From: CAVOKN01 sp963696505 | GTDB taxonomy: Bacteria; Pseudomonadota; Gammaproteobacteria; Burkholderiales; Rhodocyclaceae | Assembly: GCA_963696505.1 (NCBI GenBank) | Contig: CAVOKN010000023.1 | Location: forward strand, 124,001 to 188,000 | Direction of reading: 5' to 3' | Length of the DNA: 64,000 nucleotides | Part shown: positions 25,666 through 33,175 of the stretch, piece after piece | How the letters are laid out: every line of letters begins with the position of its first letter | Numbering within the stretch: the first letter of the stretch is position 1 | The notes under the pieces: generated by a model | Told to the model about the DNA's origin: nothing | Databases searched by the model: none | The model's input: the letters and a program-made list of their open reading frames with translations, nothing else | Made by a program: the position numbers and the translations under genes

Positions 25666-27029
25666 CCCACAAGATCGCACTTTGTCCAACGCAAGAACAG
25701 GGGAACTACTTCGCCCGCGCCTGCGGCACGGCGCGCAAGGTGTGGAACTGGGCGCTGGATGAGTGGAACAAGCAATACGCGGCGGGCCAAAAGCCCAACG
25801 CGATGGCGCTCAAAAAACAATTCAACGCGGTCAAATACCAATTGTTCCCTTGGCTCAAGGATATGCACCGCGACAGCCACGCCCAACCATTCGAGCATCT
25901 GGCTCGTGCATGGAAACGGTTCTTTGCCGACATCGAGGCAGGAGCGCGTATCGCCCCTGATTGCAAACACCTGCGCCGCAGTCTGCGCCAGCAGGGCGTG
26001 AAGTTGGCGTATCCGCCGACCTTCAAGAAGAAGGGGCGGTGTCTGGACAGCTTTTACGTCGCCAACGACAAGTTCAAAGTAGATGGGAAAACCATCCGCT
26101 TGCCCAAGATTGGCGATGTGTCGATGCGTGAGGCGCTGCGTTTCAAGGGAAAGATTCTCGGGGCAACGGTATCGCGCACTGCCGAGCGCGGGTTCGTTGC
26201 CATCCAGGTCGAGGTGCCCGATGCCGTGTTTTACCGACAACGCAATGGCAATGCGATTGAAGGCGTCGATCTGGGCATCAAGGCCGCAGCCACGCTGTCC
26301 AGCGGCGAGGCCATTGAGGCACCCAAACCGCTCAAGGCGGCGTTGCGCCGGCTGAAGATTCGTGGACGGCGTCTGAGCCGCAAAGTGGAAGCGGCGAAGG
26401 TCAAGGCCGGGTTTGTACCCAAGGCCAATCTGCCCAAAGGCACGAAACTTCCTGCTTCGAACAATCGCAAGAAGTCTGCTGCGACATTGGCAAGGCTGCA
26501 CGCCCGCGTTGCCAATGTCCGAGCGGATTTCACCCACAAGCTCACGATCCGGCTCTGCCGCAAAAACCAAGCGGTGGTGATCGAGGATTTGAACGTCAAG
26601 GGCATGCTGGCGAACGATAAACTCGCCCGCGCCATCAGCGACGTGGGCTTTGGGATGTTTCGCTTGAAGCTCGAATACAAGGCTGAACGTTACGGCACCC
26701 GGCTGGTCATTGCTGATCGCTGGTATCCGAGCAGCCGCTTGTGTTCGGTCTGTGGCTGGAAAAACGAGGCGTTGGCCTTGCGCGACCGGGAATGGACGTG
26801 TGCGCAGTGCGGCACACACCATGACCGCGATCTCAACGCGGCACGCAACCTCGAACGGCTGGCAACCGCAACTGCCCTACCCGTGGCGAGTCCGTCCGGC
26901 AACGGCGGCGCTGCCTCTGGAATGGTTCCAGAGACAGCCGGGAAAGTCACGCCTGTCAAATACGAATGTGGTCAGCAAGACACGTCGGGGCAGGAAAAGA
27001 ACCGTGCGCATATTTGCGCACTTTCTTGA
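25656..27029 (+). CDS. tnpB: TnpB RNA-guided nuclease of the IS607 element
   Basis: A 457-residue TnpB, ancestor-type of Cas12. The split RuvC nuclease residues are visible as the D in EGVDLGIKAA, the E in AVVIEDLNVKG and the D in HHDRDLNAARN. The zinc knuckle CSVCGWKN...CAQCGTHH lies between the last two. All active-site residues are intact. TnpB uses an RNA from the element's right end with a guide copied from the flank. Here the flank is the PIN toxin gene, so the guide would match an uninterrupted PIN allele. The stop lies 13 bp before the element's end. Confidence 0.93.
   Translation: MQLTHKIALCPTQEQGNYFARACGTARKVWNWALDEWNKQYAAGQKPNAMALKKQFNAVKYQLFPWLKDMHRDSHAQPFEHLARAWKRFFADIEAGARIAPDCKHLRRSLRQQGVKLAYPPTFKKKGRCLDSFYVANDKFKVDGKTIRLPKIGDVSMREALRFKGKILGATVSRTAERGFVAIQVEVPDAVFYRQRNGNAIEGVDLGIKAAATLSSGEAIEAPKPLKAALRRLKIRGRRLSRKVEAAKVKAGFVPKANLPKGTKLPASNNRKKSAATLARLHARVANVRADFTHKLTIRLCRKNQAVVIEDLNVKGMLANDKLARAISDVGFGMFRLKLEYKAERYGTRLVIADRWYPSSRLCSVCGWKNEALALRDREWTCAQCGTHHDRDLNAARNLERLATATALPVASPSGNGGAASGMVPETAGKVTPVKYECGQQDTSGQEKNRAHICALS
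27004..27021 (+). other. Right-end hairpin of the IS607 element
   Basis: GTGCGCA at 27004-27010 and TGCGCAC at 27015-27021 form a perfect 7 bp stem with a 4-base loop, 21 bp before the right end. It overlaps the end of tnpB and is probably part of the guide-RNA scaffold or the recombination end. Confidence 0.5.
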
Positions 27030-27042
27030 TAGCAGGATCTCT

Positions 27043-27128
27043 TGCTCGTCACTGGAGACAAGGTGGCGCTGCGCGACGCGGCGATGCGAGCGCGGGTGAT
27101 TTCGCCGCTGGCCTTTGTCGAGGCTTGA
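27043..27128 (+). pseudogene. PIN-domain toxin, 3' part
   Basis: Translates in frame as LLVTGDKVALRDAAMRARVI followed by SPLAFVEA and stop. This is the conserved last strand and helix of PIN toxins, including the VTGD motif. It directly continues the frame broken at 24691 once the insertion sequence is removed. Confidence 0.85.
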
Positions 27129-27169
27129 TGGCTTGCTGTCATCGCGCACCGCTTGAGGGAATGGGCTGA

Positions 27170-27782
27170 ATGCCAACATTGAACTGGATCGGCAAGGAAG
27201 CCGTCGTCAAACACCACAAGGAAGTATCGTTCCGCTTGCTGGAGCCGGTGCCGGAACTCTCCTGCGGCGACAATAATGGCCGCGACAGCGGCAACCTCAT
27301 CGTGCAGGGGGACAACCTGCACGCCCTCAAGGCACTGCTGCCGCGCTATGCCGGTCAGGTGAAGTGCATCTACATCGACCCGCCATACAACACCGGCAAC
27401 GAGGGCTGGGCCTACAACGACAACGTCAACAGCCCCGAGATCTTCGACGCTCACGGCCAGATCCGCAGCGACGTGAGCTTTGCCCAACTGGCCGAATTGC
27501 GCCGAATTCGTCTGGTTTGTCGAAACCGGTACCGGCTACTCCGGCGCTGCCGAATGCCCGCTCCAGGGTGTGCACGAGGGCCGCACCATCTACCTGCTGT
27601 ACAGCGGCATCCTCAAGAACAAGTCCGTTGGCGGCGGCAACGTGCTGACCGGTCCGGTGTTCGACCTGCTGCCGAAGTTCGGCGGCCCGAAAGTGATTTA
27701 TGCCGCCGCCAATCGCATGGGCGCGCGCGCCGCGCGCGAGGGCATCACCTTCAAGCAAACGCCCTACGCGCTGGAAATATGA
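27170..27782 (+). pseudogene. mod: Type III restriction-modification methyltransferase (Mod), internal deletion and frameshift
   Basis: The first 100 residues match the N-terminus of type III Mod (MPTLNWIGKEAVVKHHKEV, LIVQGDNLHALKALLPRY and the catalytic DPPYNTGNEGW). After SPEI the sequence jumps to a Mod C-terminus (GQIRSDVSFAQLAE then FVWFVETGTGYSGAAECPLQ and ending KQTPYALEI), so several hundred central residues are deleted. A 10-base tandem duplication at about 27491-27510 (gccgaattgc, gccgaattcg) also shifts the frame. The product cannot be an active methyltransferase. Confidence 0.82.
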
Positions 27783-27783
27783 G

Positions 27784-28305
27784 ATGACAGACCAGTTGAA
27801 GGTCGTCATCATCGCCGGGCCCAACGGTGCGGGCAAGACCACCTTCGCCCGCGAGTTTCTGCCCAACGAAGCCGGTTGCCCGGTGTTCGTGAATGCCGAC
27901 CTGATCGCCGCTGGCTTGGCGCCCTTCGCGCCGGAAACGGCGGCGGTGCAGGCCGGCCGTTTGATGCTGGGCGCGCTGGCGCGCCACTTCGAGGCGCGCC
28001 GCAGCTTCGCGTTTGAAACCACGTTGTCGGGCCGGAGTTACCTGCGCCACATCCGCCAATGGCAGGTGGCGGACTATCGCGTGGAACTGATCTTCCTGCG
28101 GCTCGACAGCGTCGAGGAGGCCTTGGCGCGGGTGCAGCAGCGGGTGCGCCAGGGCGGACACGACGTTCCCGCGGACGTGGTCCGGCGGCGGTTTGCCGCC
28201 GGACTGGAGAACTTCCACCGCTTCTATGCGCCGGCGGTCGATGCCTGGGCGCTGTACGACAATGCCGGCGAAGCGCCGGTCTTATTGGACTGGAGCGAAC
28301 GATGA
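27784..28305 (+). CDS. Zeta-toxin-like P-loop ATPase/kinase
   Basis: A 173-residue protein with the P-loop GPNGAGKTTFAREFL near the N-terminus, VNADLIAAGLAPF and FAFETTLSGRSYLRHI, the pattern of zeta-like toxin kinases and predicted ABC-type ATPases. Zeta toxins phosphorylate UDP-N-acetylglucosamine, but this shorter subfamily is uncharacterised. It lies between mod and res, starts 2 bp after the Mod stop and overlaps the next small gene, so it appears to belong to the restriction-modification operon. It looks intact. Confidence 0.78.
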   Translation: MTDQLKVVIIAGPNGAGKTTFAREFLPNEAGCPVFVNADLIAAGLAPFAPETAAVQAGRLMLGALARHFEARRSFAFETTLSGRSYLRHIRQWQVADYRVELIFLRLDSVEEALARVQQRVRQGGHDVPADVVRRRFAAGLENFHRFYAPAVDAWALYDNAGEAPVLLDWSER

Positions 28306-28511
28306 ACGACCAACCCATCGACACGGCGCGCAATGCCGATCTGCGCGGCTCGTGGCAGGCCTTGCAGCGCGCGGCGCAACGGGCGCGCGACTTGGCCGCG
28401 AGTACCGGCACCGAATTGATCGTCAGCCGCAACGGGGTGATCGAACGGATCAAGCCCGGGCCCCAAACGGGCTTGGCCGAAGCGCAGGCGGGCTACGGCG
28501 GGAAACCATGA
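28302..28511 (+). CDS. Small partner of the zeta-like ATPase, possible antitoxin
   Basis: A 69-residue protein coupled to the zeta-like gene upstream (ATGA at 28302) and to res downstream (ATGA at 28508). It is helical and arginine/alanine-rich at the start (LRGSWQALQRAAQRARDLAA), followed by TGTELIVSRNGVIERIKP. By position it could be the antitoxin of the kinase. No sequence family confirms it. Confidence 0.6.
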   Translation: MNDQPIDTARNADLRGSWQALQRAAQRARDLAASTGTELIVSRNGVIERIKPGPQTGLAEAQAGYGGKP

Positions 28512-30400
28512 CGGCATTCGCGCCCAAGACTTGCCAGCAGCAAGTCCTCGACCGTGTCGAGGCCTACTTCAAGGCGTGTCACGAACTGCCTTCGCCTTCC
28601 ATTGCCGACACTGCCACCACGCAGCGGTTGTGGGGGCGCGGCAACCTGTACCACCGGCTGTCGGGCTTCCCGCCGGACATGCCGTACTTCTGTCTGCGCG
28701 TTCCCACCGGTGGCGGCAAGACCGGCTGGCGGCCAAGAGCGTTGGTCAACACCCATCTGCTGCGCAGCGACCTCGGCGTGATTTTGTGGCTGGTGCCGAG
28801 CAAGCCGATCCGCGAACAGACCCTCAAGGCGTTGAAGGGCCGCCGCCACCCCCAACCACGCCGCCTTGCGCGAGGCCGGTCCCATCAGCGTGATCGACCT
28901 GGAAGAGGCCAAGGGCGTGACCCGCGCCACGCTGGACACCTCGACCACAATCATCGTTGCGACGCGGCAGGCCTTTCAGGTGGAAGAGGAGGAATGCCGC
29001 AAGGTTTACCCGTCCAGCGGCGCGCTGATGCATCACTTCGACAACCTGTCACCGACCCAGCGCGACCAATTGCTCAGCGAGGGCAACGGCGCGGAACGTA
29101 CTACGCCCTATTCGCTGGCCAATGTGCTGCGGCTGCGCCGGCCGTTCGTGATTGTCGACGAAGCGCACAACAGCCGCACCGAACTGGCCTTCGACATGCT
29201 GGCGCGCTTCCGGCCCAGCGGCGTGATGGAACTGCAGCGCCACGCCCGACCGTGAGCGCACGCCCAGCAACACCCTGCACAGTGTCTCGGCCGCCGAACT
29301 GAAGGCCGAGGAAATGATCAAGCTGCCGGTGGTGCTGGAAACCGAGCCGAATTGGCAGCAATGTCTGGCGGATGCCATCGGTCGCCGCGATGCGCTGGAT
29401 GAACTGGCCGATGGAGAGCGCCGTGCCGGTGCTGCTTACTTGCGGCCGGTGGTACTGATTCAGGCGGAGCCCCGCCGTGCCGGTGTGGAAACGCTGGATT
29501 TCGAGACGGTCCGCAACGAGTTGATCGCCAATCAAGGTATTCCCGCCCGTGAAATCGTGGTGGCCACCGGTGAAGAAAAGGGCCTGGAGCAGATCGACGC
29601 CGACTGCAGGTTGGGCATCGCCGACCCGGCCAGCCCGGTGAGGTTTGTCATCACGCAGAAGGCGCTGGCGGAGGGACGGGACTGCCCCTTTGCCTACCTC
29701 CTGGTCAGCATGGCGTCACTGTCATCGGCTACGGCGGTGGAACAGTTGCTCGGGCGTGTGTTGCGGCAGCCCGGTGCCAGCCATCGACAGGCTTGCGCAT
29801 TGAATCAGTCCTACGCCTTTGTGGTGTGGCGCAACTTCGCCGAAACGGCGGGTGCGCTGCGTGACCGCCTGGTAGCTGGCGCCGGGTTTGAAAGGCGTGA
29901 GGTGACAGAGTTCGTCACCGTCGCCAGGGCCGAGCAGGCGCGGCTGGACCTGGATGGGCACGCCGGGCGTGTCGTCGTTCGGCCGGTGACGATTACGCTG
30001 TCGGAAAAGCCCGAGTTGAAGGGCGTGCCCAAGCCTGTGCGCGACAAGGTGAGTTGGGACGGAAAGCTCAATACCCTGACCATCAGCACGCCACTGACTG
30101 CTGATGAGGCTGAAATCCTCAAGGTATCGGTCGGCTCCGAAACGGCGGCTGCGGCAATTGTGGAAGCGGCCGAAGTCAGCCGCACCACGGCCATCGAGTT
30201 CTTCCAGACGCCGGCTGAACTGGGGGAACGGTTCCGCGTGCCGCAGTTGGCTTTGCGTGTACAGGGCGAGCTGCAACTGTTCGACGACCCGGAGGTGCTT
30301 GAGTATCCGTGGGAACTGTCGCCCTACTACGATGCAGCGCCTTCGGCCGATGACCTCACGGCACTGGGCGCCGCGCTGAAGTCTTCAGAGCGGGGCGAGA
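28508..30400 (+). pseudogene. res: Type III restriction enzyme Res subunit, several frameshifts and lost 3' end
   Basis: Starts in frame with QQQVLDRVEAYF and the Walker A region LRVPTGGGKT. The frame is then disturbed near 28715-28740 and lost near 28840. The DEAH-type motif VIVDEAHNSRTELAFDML is in a second frame (28866-29255). The helicase C-terminal part (VRFVITQKALAEGRDCPFAY, VEQLLGRVLRQPGASHRQ) is in a third frame from 29314. After YYDAAPSADDLTALGAALK the protein breaks off near 30400 and joins unrelated sequence. The nuclease domain is missing. Together with mod this is an inactivated restriction locus. Confidence 0.85.
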
Positions 30401-30550
30401 TCGCGCGTTGCGGTGACCGATCAATACGATATCGGAGCGATTCGTCGCGAACTTCACCGGCTGCTCGGCATCGAGGTGGACGTACCGACGCCGAAGGCGC
30501 TTTCCGGGAAATTCAGGGCGCGGGTACTCGTCGAGGCCGTTTCGCTATGA
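30400..30550 (+). pseudogene. 3' fragment of an MntA-type nucleotidyltransferase (antitoxin)
   Basis: In its own frame the segment reads TDQYDIGAIRRELHRLLGIE then VDVPTPKALSGKFRARVLVE and stops at 30548-30550. This is the C-terminal part of MNT-fold nucleotidyltransferases that AMPylate HepT toxins. The catalytic N-terminal half (GSxxRG) is absent, replaced by the broken res gene. Confidence 0.65.
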
Positions 30551-30735
30551 GCGCCGAGCCCGGCCGGCTCGCGGACTATCTTTTTCACATCCTCGCCGCG
30601 ATCGAGCGGATCCGGCGTTACACACCAGCGATGGATGCGCGGCAGTTGGCCGAGAACCCGCTCGTGCAGGACGCGGCCTTCGCCGGATCGATATGCGCAG
30701 GTTCAGGCGGTGCTGGGGGGCTTCAGACGCAGTGA
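30547..30735 (+). pseudogene. 5' fragment of a HepT-like (HEPN) toxin
   Basis: Begins with an ATGA overlap to the MntA fragment: MSAEPGRLADYLFHILAAIE, then RIRRYTPAMDARQL and NPLVQDAA, the first 50 residues of HEPN/DUF86 toxins. The R-x4-6-H RNase motif that follows in intact proteins is missing, and the frame ends in glycine-rich nonsense at 30735. A decayed toxin-antitoxin pair. Confidence 0.65.
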
Positions 30736-30848
30736 TTGCGGCGCGGGGCCGCGGCGCTCCGGGCGCGCCGCGGCCCGAACTGTCAACTGCCCAACGTGCA
30801 ATCGCGTTTTGGGCTAGCCTTCTCGATCAACCCGTTCGCGGTGATCCT

Positions 30849-31223
30849 ATGATCAATCCCCTGCTCCCTCGACTGCTGTTCTCCCTGGTCATCGGCGGAG
30901 TCGCCGCCTTTGCGACCTGGCGTGCGGTGCAGGAGGCGCGGCCCGATGACGACGCGCGGTACCGGCCGCGGGGAAAACGCTGGTGGCGCATGGGCGATAC
31001 TGAAACCGGACCGGTGCGGGTGGACAGTGAGACCTTGTCCCGCACTCGCGACGCCTTGTCAGGCGCGGCGCTCGACCCTGGGCAGGAGATTTTCCGCTGC
31101 GCCGACTGCCAGGCCTATTACTCGGTGGCGAGCGTGCGTGCGCTGGCGCAGGAGAACGGCGCGCGCTGCATCGCCTGCGGCAGTCAGGAGCGGGTGGCGG
31201 TGGAGGTGGTCGGCCGGCAATGA
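30849..31223 (+). CDS. Small membrane protein with zinc ribbon, first gene of the ubiquitin-like operon
   Basis: A 124-residue protein. Residues 7-24 (PRLLFSLVIGGVAAFATW) form one membrane segment. The middle is charged (RPRGKRWWRMGD), and the C-terminus carries a zinc ribbon of two C-x2-C pairs (FRCADCQAYY and CIACGSQE). The stop overlaps the ATG of the E1-like gene by 4 bases, so it is co-translated with the conjugation genes. I know of no assigned function. It could anchor the system at the membrane, be a substrate, or act as an effector. Confidence 0.75.
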   Translation: MINPLLPRLLFSLVIGGVAAFATWRAVQEARPDDDARYRPRGKRWWRMGDTETGPVRVDSETLSRTRDALSGAALDPGQEIFRCADCQAYYSVASVRALAQENGARCIACGSQERVAVEVVGRQ

Positions 31224-32332
31224 ATGCCGACCGCTATAGCCGGCACCGTGCCATCGCCGGCTTCTCGCAGCAACGGCTGCACGACATGCGCATCGCCGTG
31301 TTCGGCGCCGGCGCCATCGGCAACGAGGTGGTGAAGAACCTGTGCCTGCTGGGCATCGGCTTCATCGACGTCTACGACTTGGACACCGTCGAGCTGCACA
31401 ACCTGACGCGCTCGATCCTGCTGCGCGAGGCCGATGTCGGCCGCGCAAAGGCCGAGGCGGTGGCGGGACGGGCGGCGGAGATCGACCCGAACGTGAAGGT
31501 CCACGCCGTTCCCGGCGACCTGTTCGAATCCCTGGGGCCGGCCACACTCGCGGGCTACGACGTTGCCATCGGCGCGCTCGACAACTTCGAGGCGCGCATC
31601 CGCGTCAATCGCCTCTGCCATCTGACCGCCACGCCCTGGGTCAATGCCGCCATCGACAGCCGTCATGCCAGCGTCGAGTCCTTTCCGATGGGCGACGGTG
31701 CCGCCTGCTACGAATGCGGGCTGCCGGATTCGGTGTACGTGAAACTCGCCGAGCGCAGATCCTGCGGCGGGCTCGCCGCGGTGGGGCGCGAGGAGCGCGT
31801 GGTGCCGACCACCGCCGTGACGGCGAGCCTTGCCGCCGCCTTCACCGTGTCGCAGGCACTGACTTTGCCGCGCGAGGCCCGTCGCTGGCTGATGGACAGC
31901 GAATCCGGCGCGGCGAGCAGCGCGACGATCCCGCGCCGCGTCGATTGCCCGGGCTGCGGCGATGCGCCCGCCGCCATGGTGGAACGTATCGCCGCGACCA
32001 CCGGCGCCGCGCTGGCGCTTGAATTGCGGCGGCGCCGCCCCGAGGTGGAAACTATCGAGCTTTCCGATGCCGTGGTGCGCGCCGCGACCTGTACCCGGTG
32101 CGGGCCGACCGCCGCCACGCGGGCGCTGATCGGCCGCGCGGCGCGCAGTGTCGATGCGAACGCCATGTTCTGCTTCGGCTGCGGCGCCGAGGCGGTGCGC
32201 ATCGATCTTGCGGATTGCCTGAGCGTCGACGAACTCGCGCGCGAGTTGGGCGCGTGCAAGCTGCCGCTCGCCTTTGTGCGCGTTGGCGACCGACTGTTTG
32301 ATCTGACCGGCCCGGAGGATGGAAATGGCTGA
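31220..32332 (+). CDS. E1-like ubiquitin-activating enzyme (ThiF/MoeB fold)
   Basis: A 370-residue adenylating enzyme. Nucleotide-binding GAGAIG at 29-34, the acidic and arginine-finger block DLDTVELHNLTR at 53-64, and ALDNFEARIRVN at 119-130 match E1/ThiF proteins. CYEC at 163-166 with CPGC at 243-246 probably bind zinc, and C182 in RRSCGG is the candidate thioester cysteine. A C-terminal extension has a second four-cysteine ribbon (CTRC 291-294, CFGC 318-321) not found in MoeB. A separate moeB lies at 36716, so this copy is not the molybdopterin enzyme. It overlaps genes on both sides. Confidence 0.9.
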   Translation: MNADRYSRHRAIAGFSQQRLHDMRIAVFGAGAIGNEVVKNLCLLGIGFIDVYDLDTVELHNLTRSILLREADVGRAKAEAVAGRAAEIDPNVKVHAVPGDLFESLGPATLAGYDVAIGALDNFEARIRVNRLCHLTATPWVNAAIDSRHASVESFPMGDGAACYECGLPDSVYVKLAERRSCGGLAAVGREERVVPTTAVTASLAAAFTVSQALTLPREARRWLMDSESGAASSATIPRRVDCPGCGDAPAAMVERIAATTGAALALELRRRRPEVETIELSDAVVRAATCTRCGPTAATRALIGRAARSVDANAMFCFGCGAEAVRIDLADCLSVDELARELGACKLPLAFVRVGDRLFDLTGPEDGNG

Positions 32333-32573
32333 ACGCAAGCTGATCGTGAAAAGCGCCGACCAGACGCGGCGCGCCGACATCGCGCTGGACGACGAGAGCA
32401 CCGGCGCCGAGGTTCTTCAGGCGGCGGTGGACAACTGGGCGCTGCCTGCCAACATGGACTACACGCTGGTCAACACCACCACTGGCCGGGTGCTGGTGCC
32501 GTCCACGTCGCTCTCGGGGCTGGTCAAGGACGGCGACGTGCTGGAGGTGCAGCCGGTGCTCGTTGCCGGTTGA
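32325..32573 (+). CDS. Ubiquitin-like protein with single-glycine tail
   Basis: An 82-residue beta-grasp protein. Start at 32325 is favoured by GGAGG 6 bp upstream; 32319 is an alternative. The pattern KLIVKSADQTRRADIALDD, then LPANMDYTLVNTTTGRVL and DGDVLEVQPVLVAG, fits ubiquitin-like/YukD-type folds. It ends in Ala-Gly (G82) without the usual di-glycine and with no residues to trim, so it would be ready for activation. It overlaps the E1-like gene by 8 bases and the E2-like gene by one base (TGATG). Confidence 0.87.
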   Translation: MAERKLIVKSADQTRRADIALDDESTGAEVLQAAVDNWALPANMDYTLVNTTTGRVLVPSTSLSGLVKDGDVLEVQPVLVAG

Positions 32574-33166
32574 TGAGCAGCGCCCACCAACTGCGGCGCG
32601 CTTCTGACCTGGAGCGGCTGCGGGCGCTGGCGGCGGCGAGCGGCGGGCGGCTGCAACTGCTCGAAGGCAGCGAACGGCCCGGCGCGCCGATCCGTCTGCA
32701 ATTGCGTTGCCGTACCGCCGGTGGCGAGGGCTACCCGGCGCGGGCGATCGAAGGCGTGACGCTGCGCATCGATCTGCCGGCGCGCTACCCCTTCGAGCGG
32801 CCTGTGGTGTCGGTGGAAACGCCCATCTTCCATCCCAATGTCTTCGACAATGGCGTGGTGTGCCAGGGCGACCAGTGGCTGCCTTCGGAGGGGCTGGACC
32901 TGCTGGTGCAGCGCATGGCGCGGCTGGTGAGCTTCGACCCGGCCCACGTCAATCCGGGCTCGGCGGCGAATGGGCGGGCCGCCAATTGGTACATGGCGCA
33001 GCGGGCGGCCACGCCGGACGCCTTTCCCACGGATCGGGTCGTGTGGGGCGGCGAGCGGGTGGTGCGGCCCTGTCCCGCCTGCGGACGCGGGCTGCGACTT
33101 CCGGCGGGTCGGCGTGGTCGCGTCGATTGCCCGGTCTGCGGGCGCAGCGTGGAAATCGAAACCTGA
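32573..33166 (+). CDS. E2-like ubiquitin-conjugating enzyme with C-terminal zinc ribbon
   Basis: A 197-residue protein. The UBC-fold landmarks are in order: YPFERPVV (72-79), FHPNVFDNG with HPN at 87-89, the active-site cysteine C97 in GVVCQGDQW, and NPGSAANGRAANWY at 127-140. The HPN box and its spacing to the cysteine are as in eukaryotic E2 enzymes. Residues 167-189 add a zinc ribbon (CPAC and CPVC). No E3 ligase gene is seen nearby, so this enzyme may transfer the modifier directly. Confidence 0.9.
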   Translation: MSSAHQLRRASDLERLRALAAASGGRLQLLEGSERPGAPIRLQLRCRTAGGEGYPARAIEGVTLRIDLPARYPFERPVVSVETPIFHPNVFDNGVVCQGDQWLPSEGLDLLVQRMARLVSFDPAHVNPGSAANGRAANWYMAQRAATPDAFPTDRVVWGGERVVRPCPACGRGLRLPAGRRGRVDCPVCGRSVEIET

Positions 33167-33175
33167 AAGTCAGCC

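Larger units (their letters stand above)
24692..27042 (+). mobile_element. IS607-family insertion sequence
   Basis: A 2.35 kb element with the IS607 gene set, a MerR-HTH serine recombinase followed by tnpB, plus one small gene between them. Its boundaries are set by the interrupted PIN gene: removing 24692-27042 joins AREAD to LLVTGD in frame with one shared CT dinucleotide and no target-site duplication. That matches serine-recombinase insertion. The right end holds the hairpin at 27004-27021. Confidence 0.9.
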
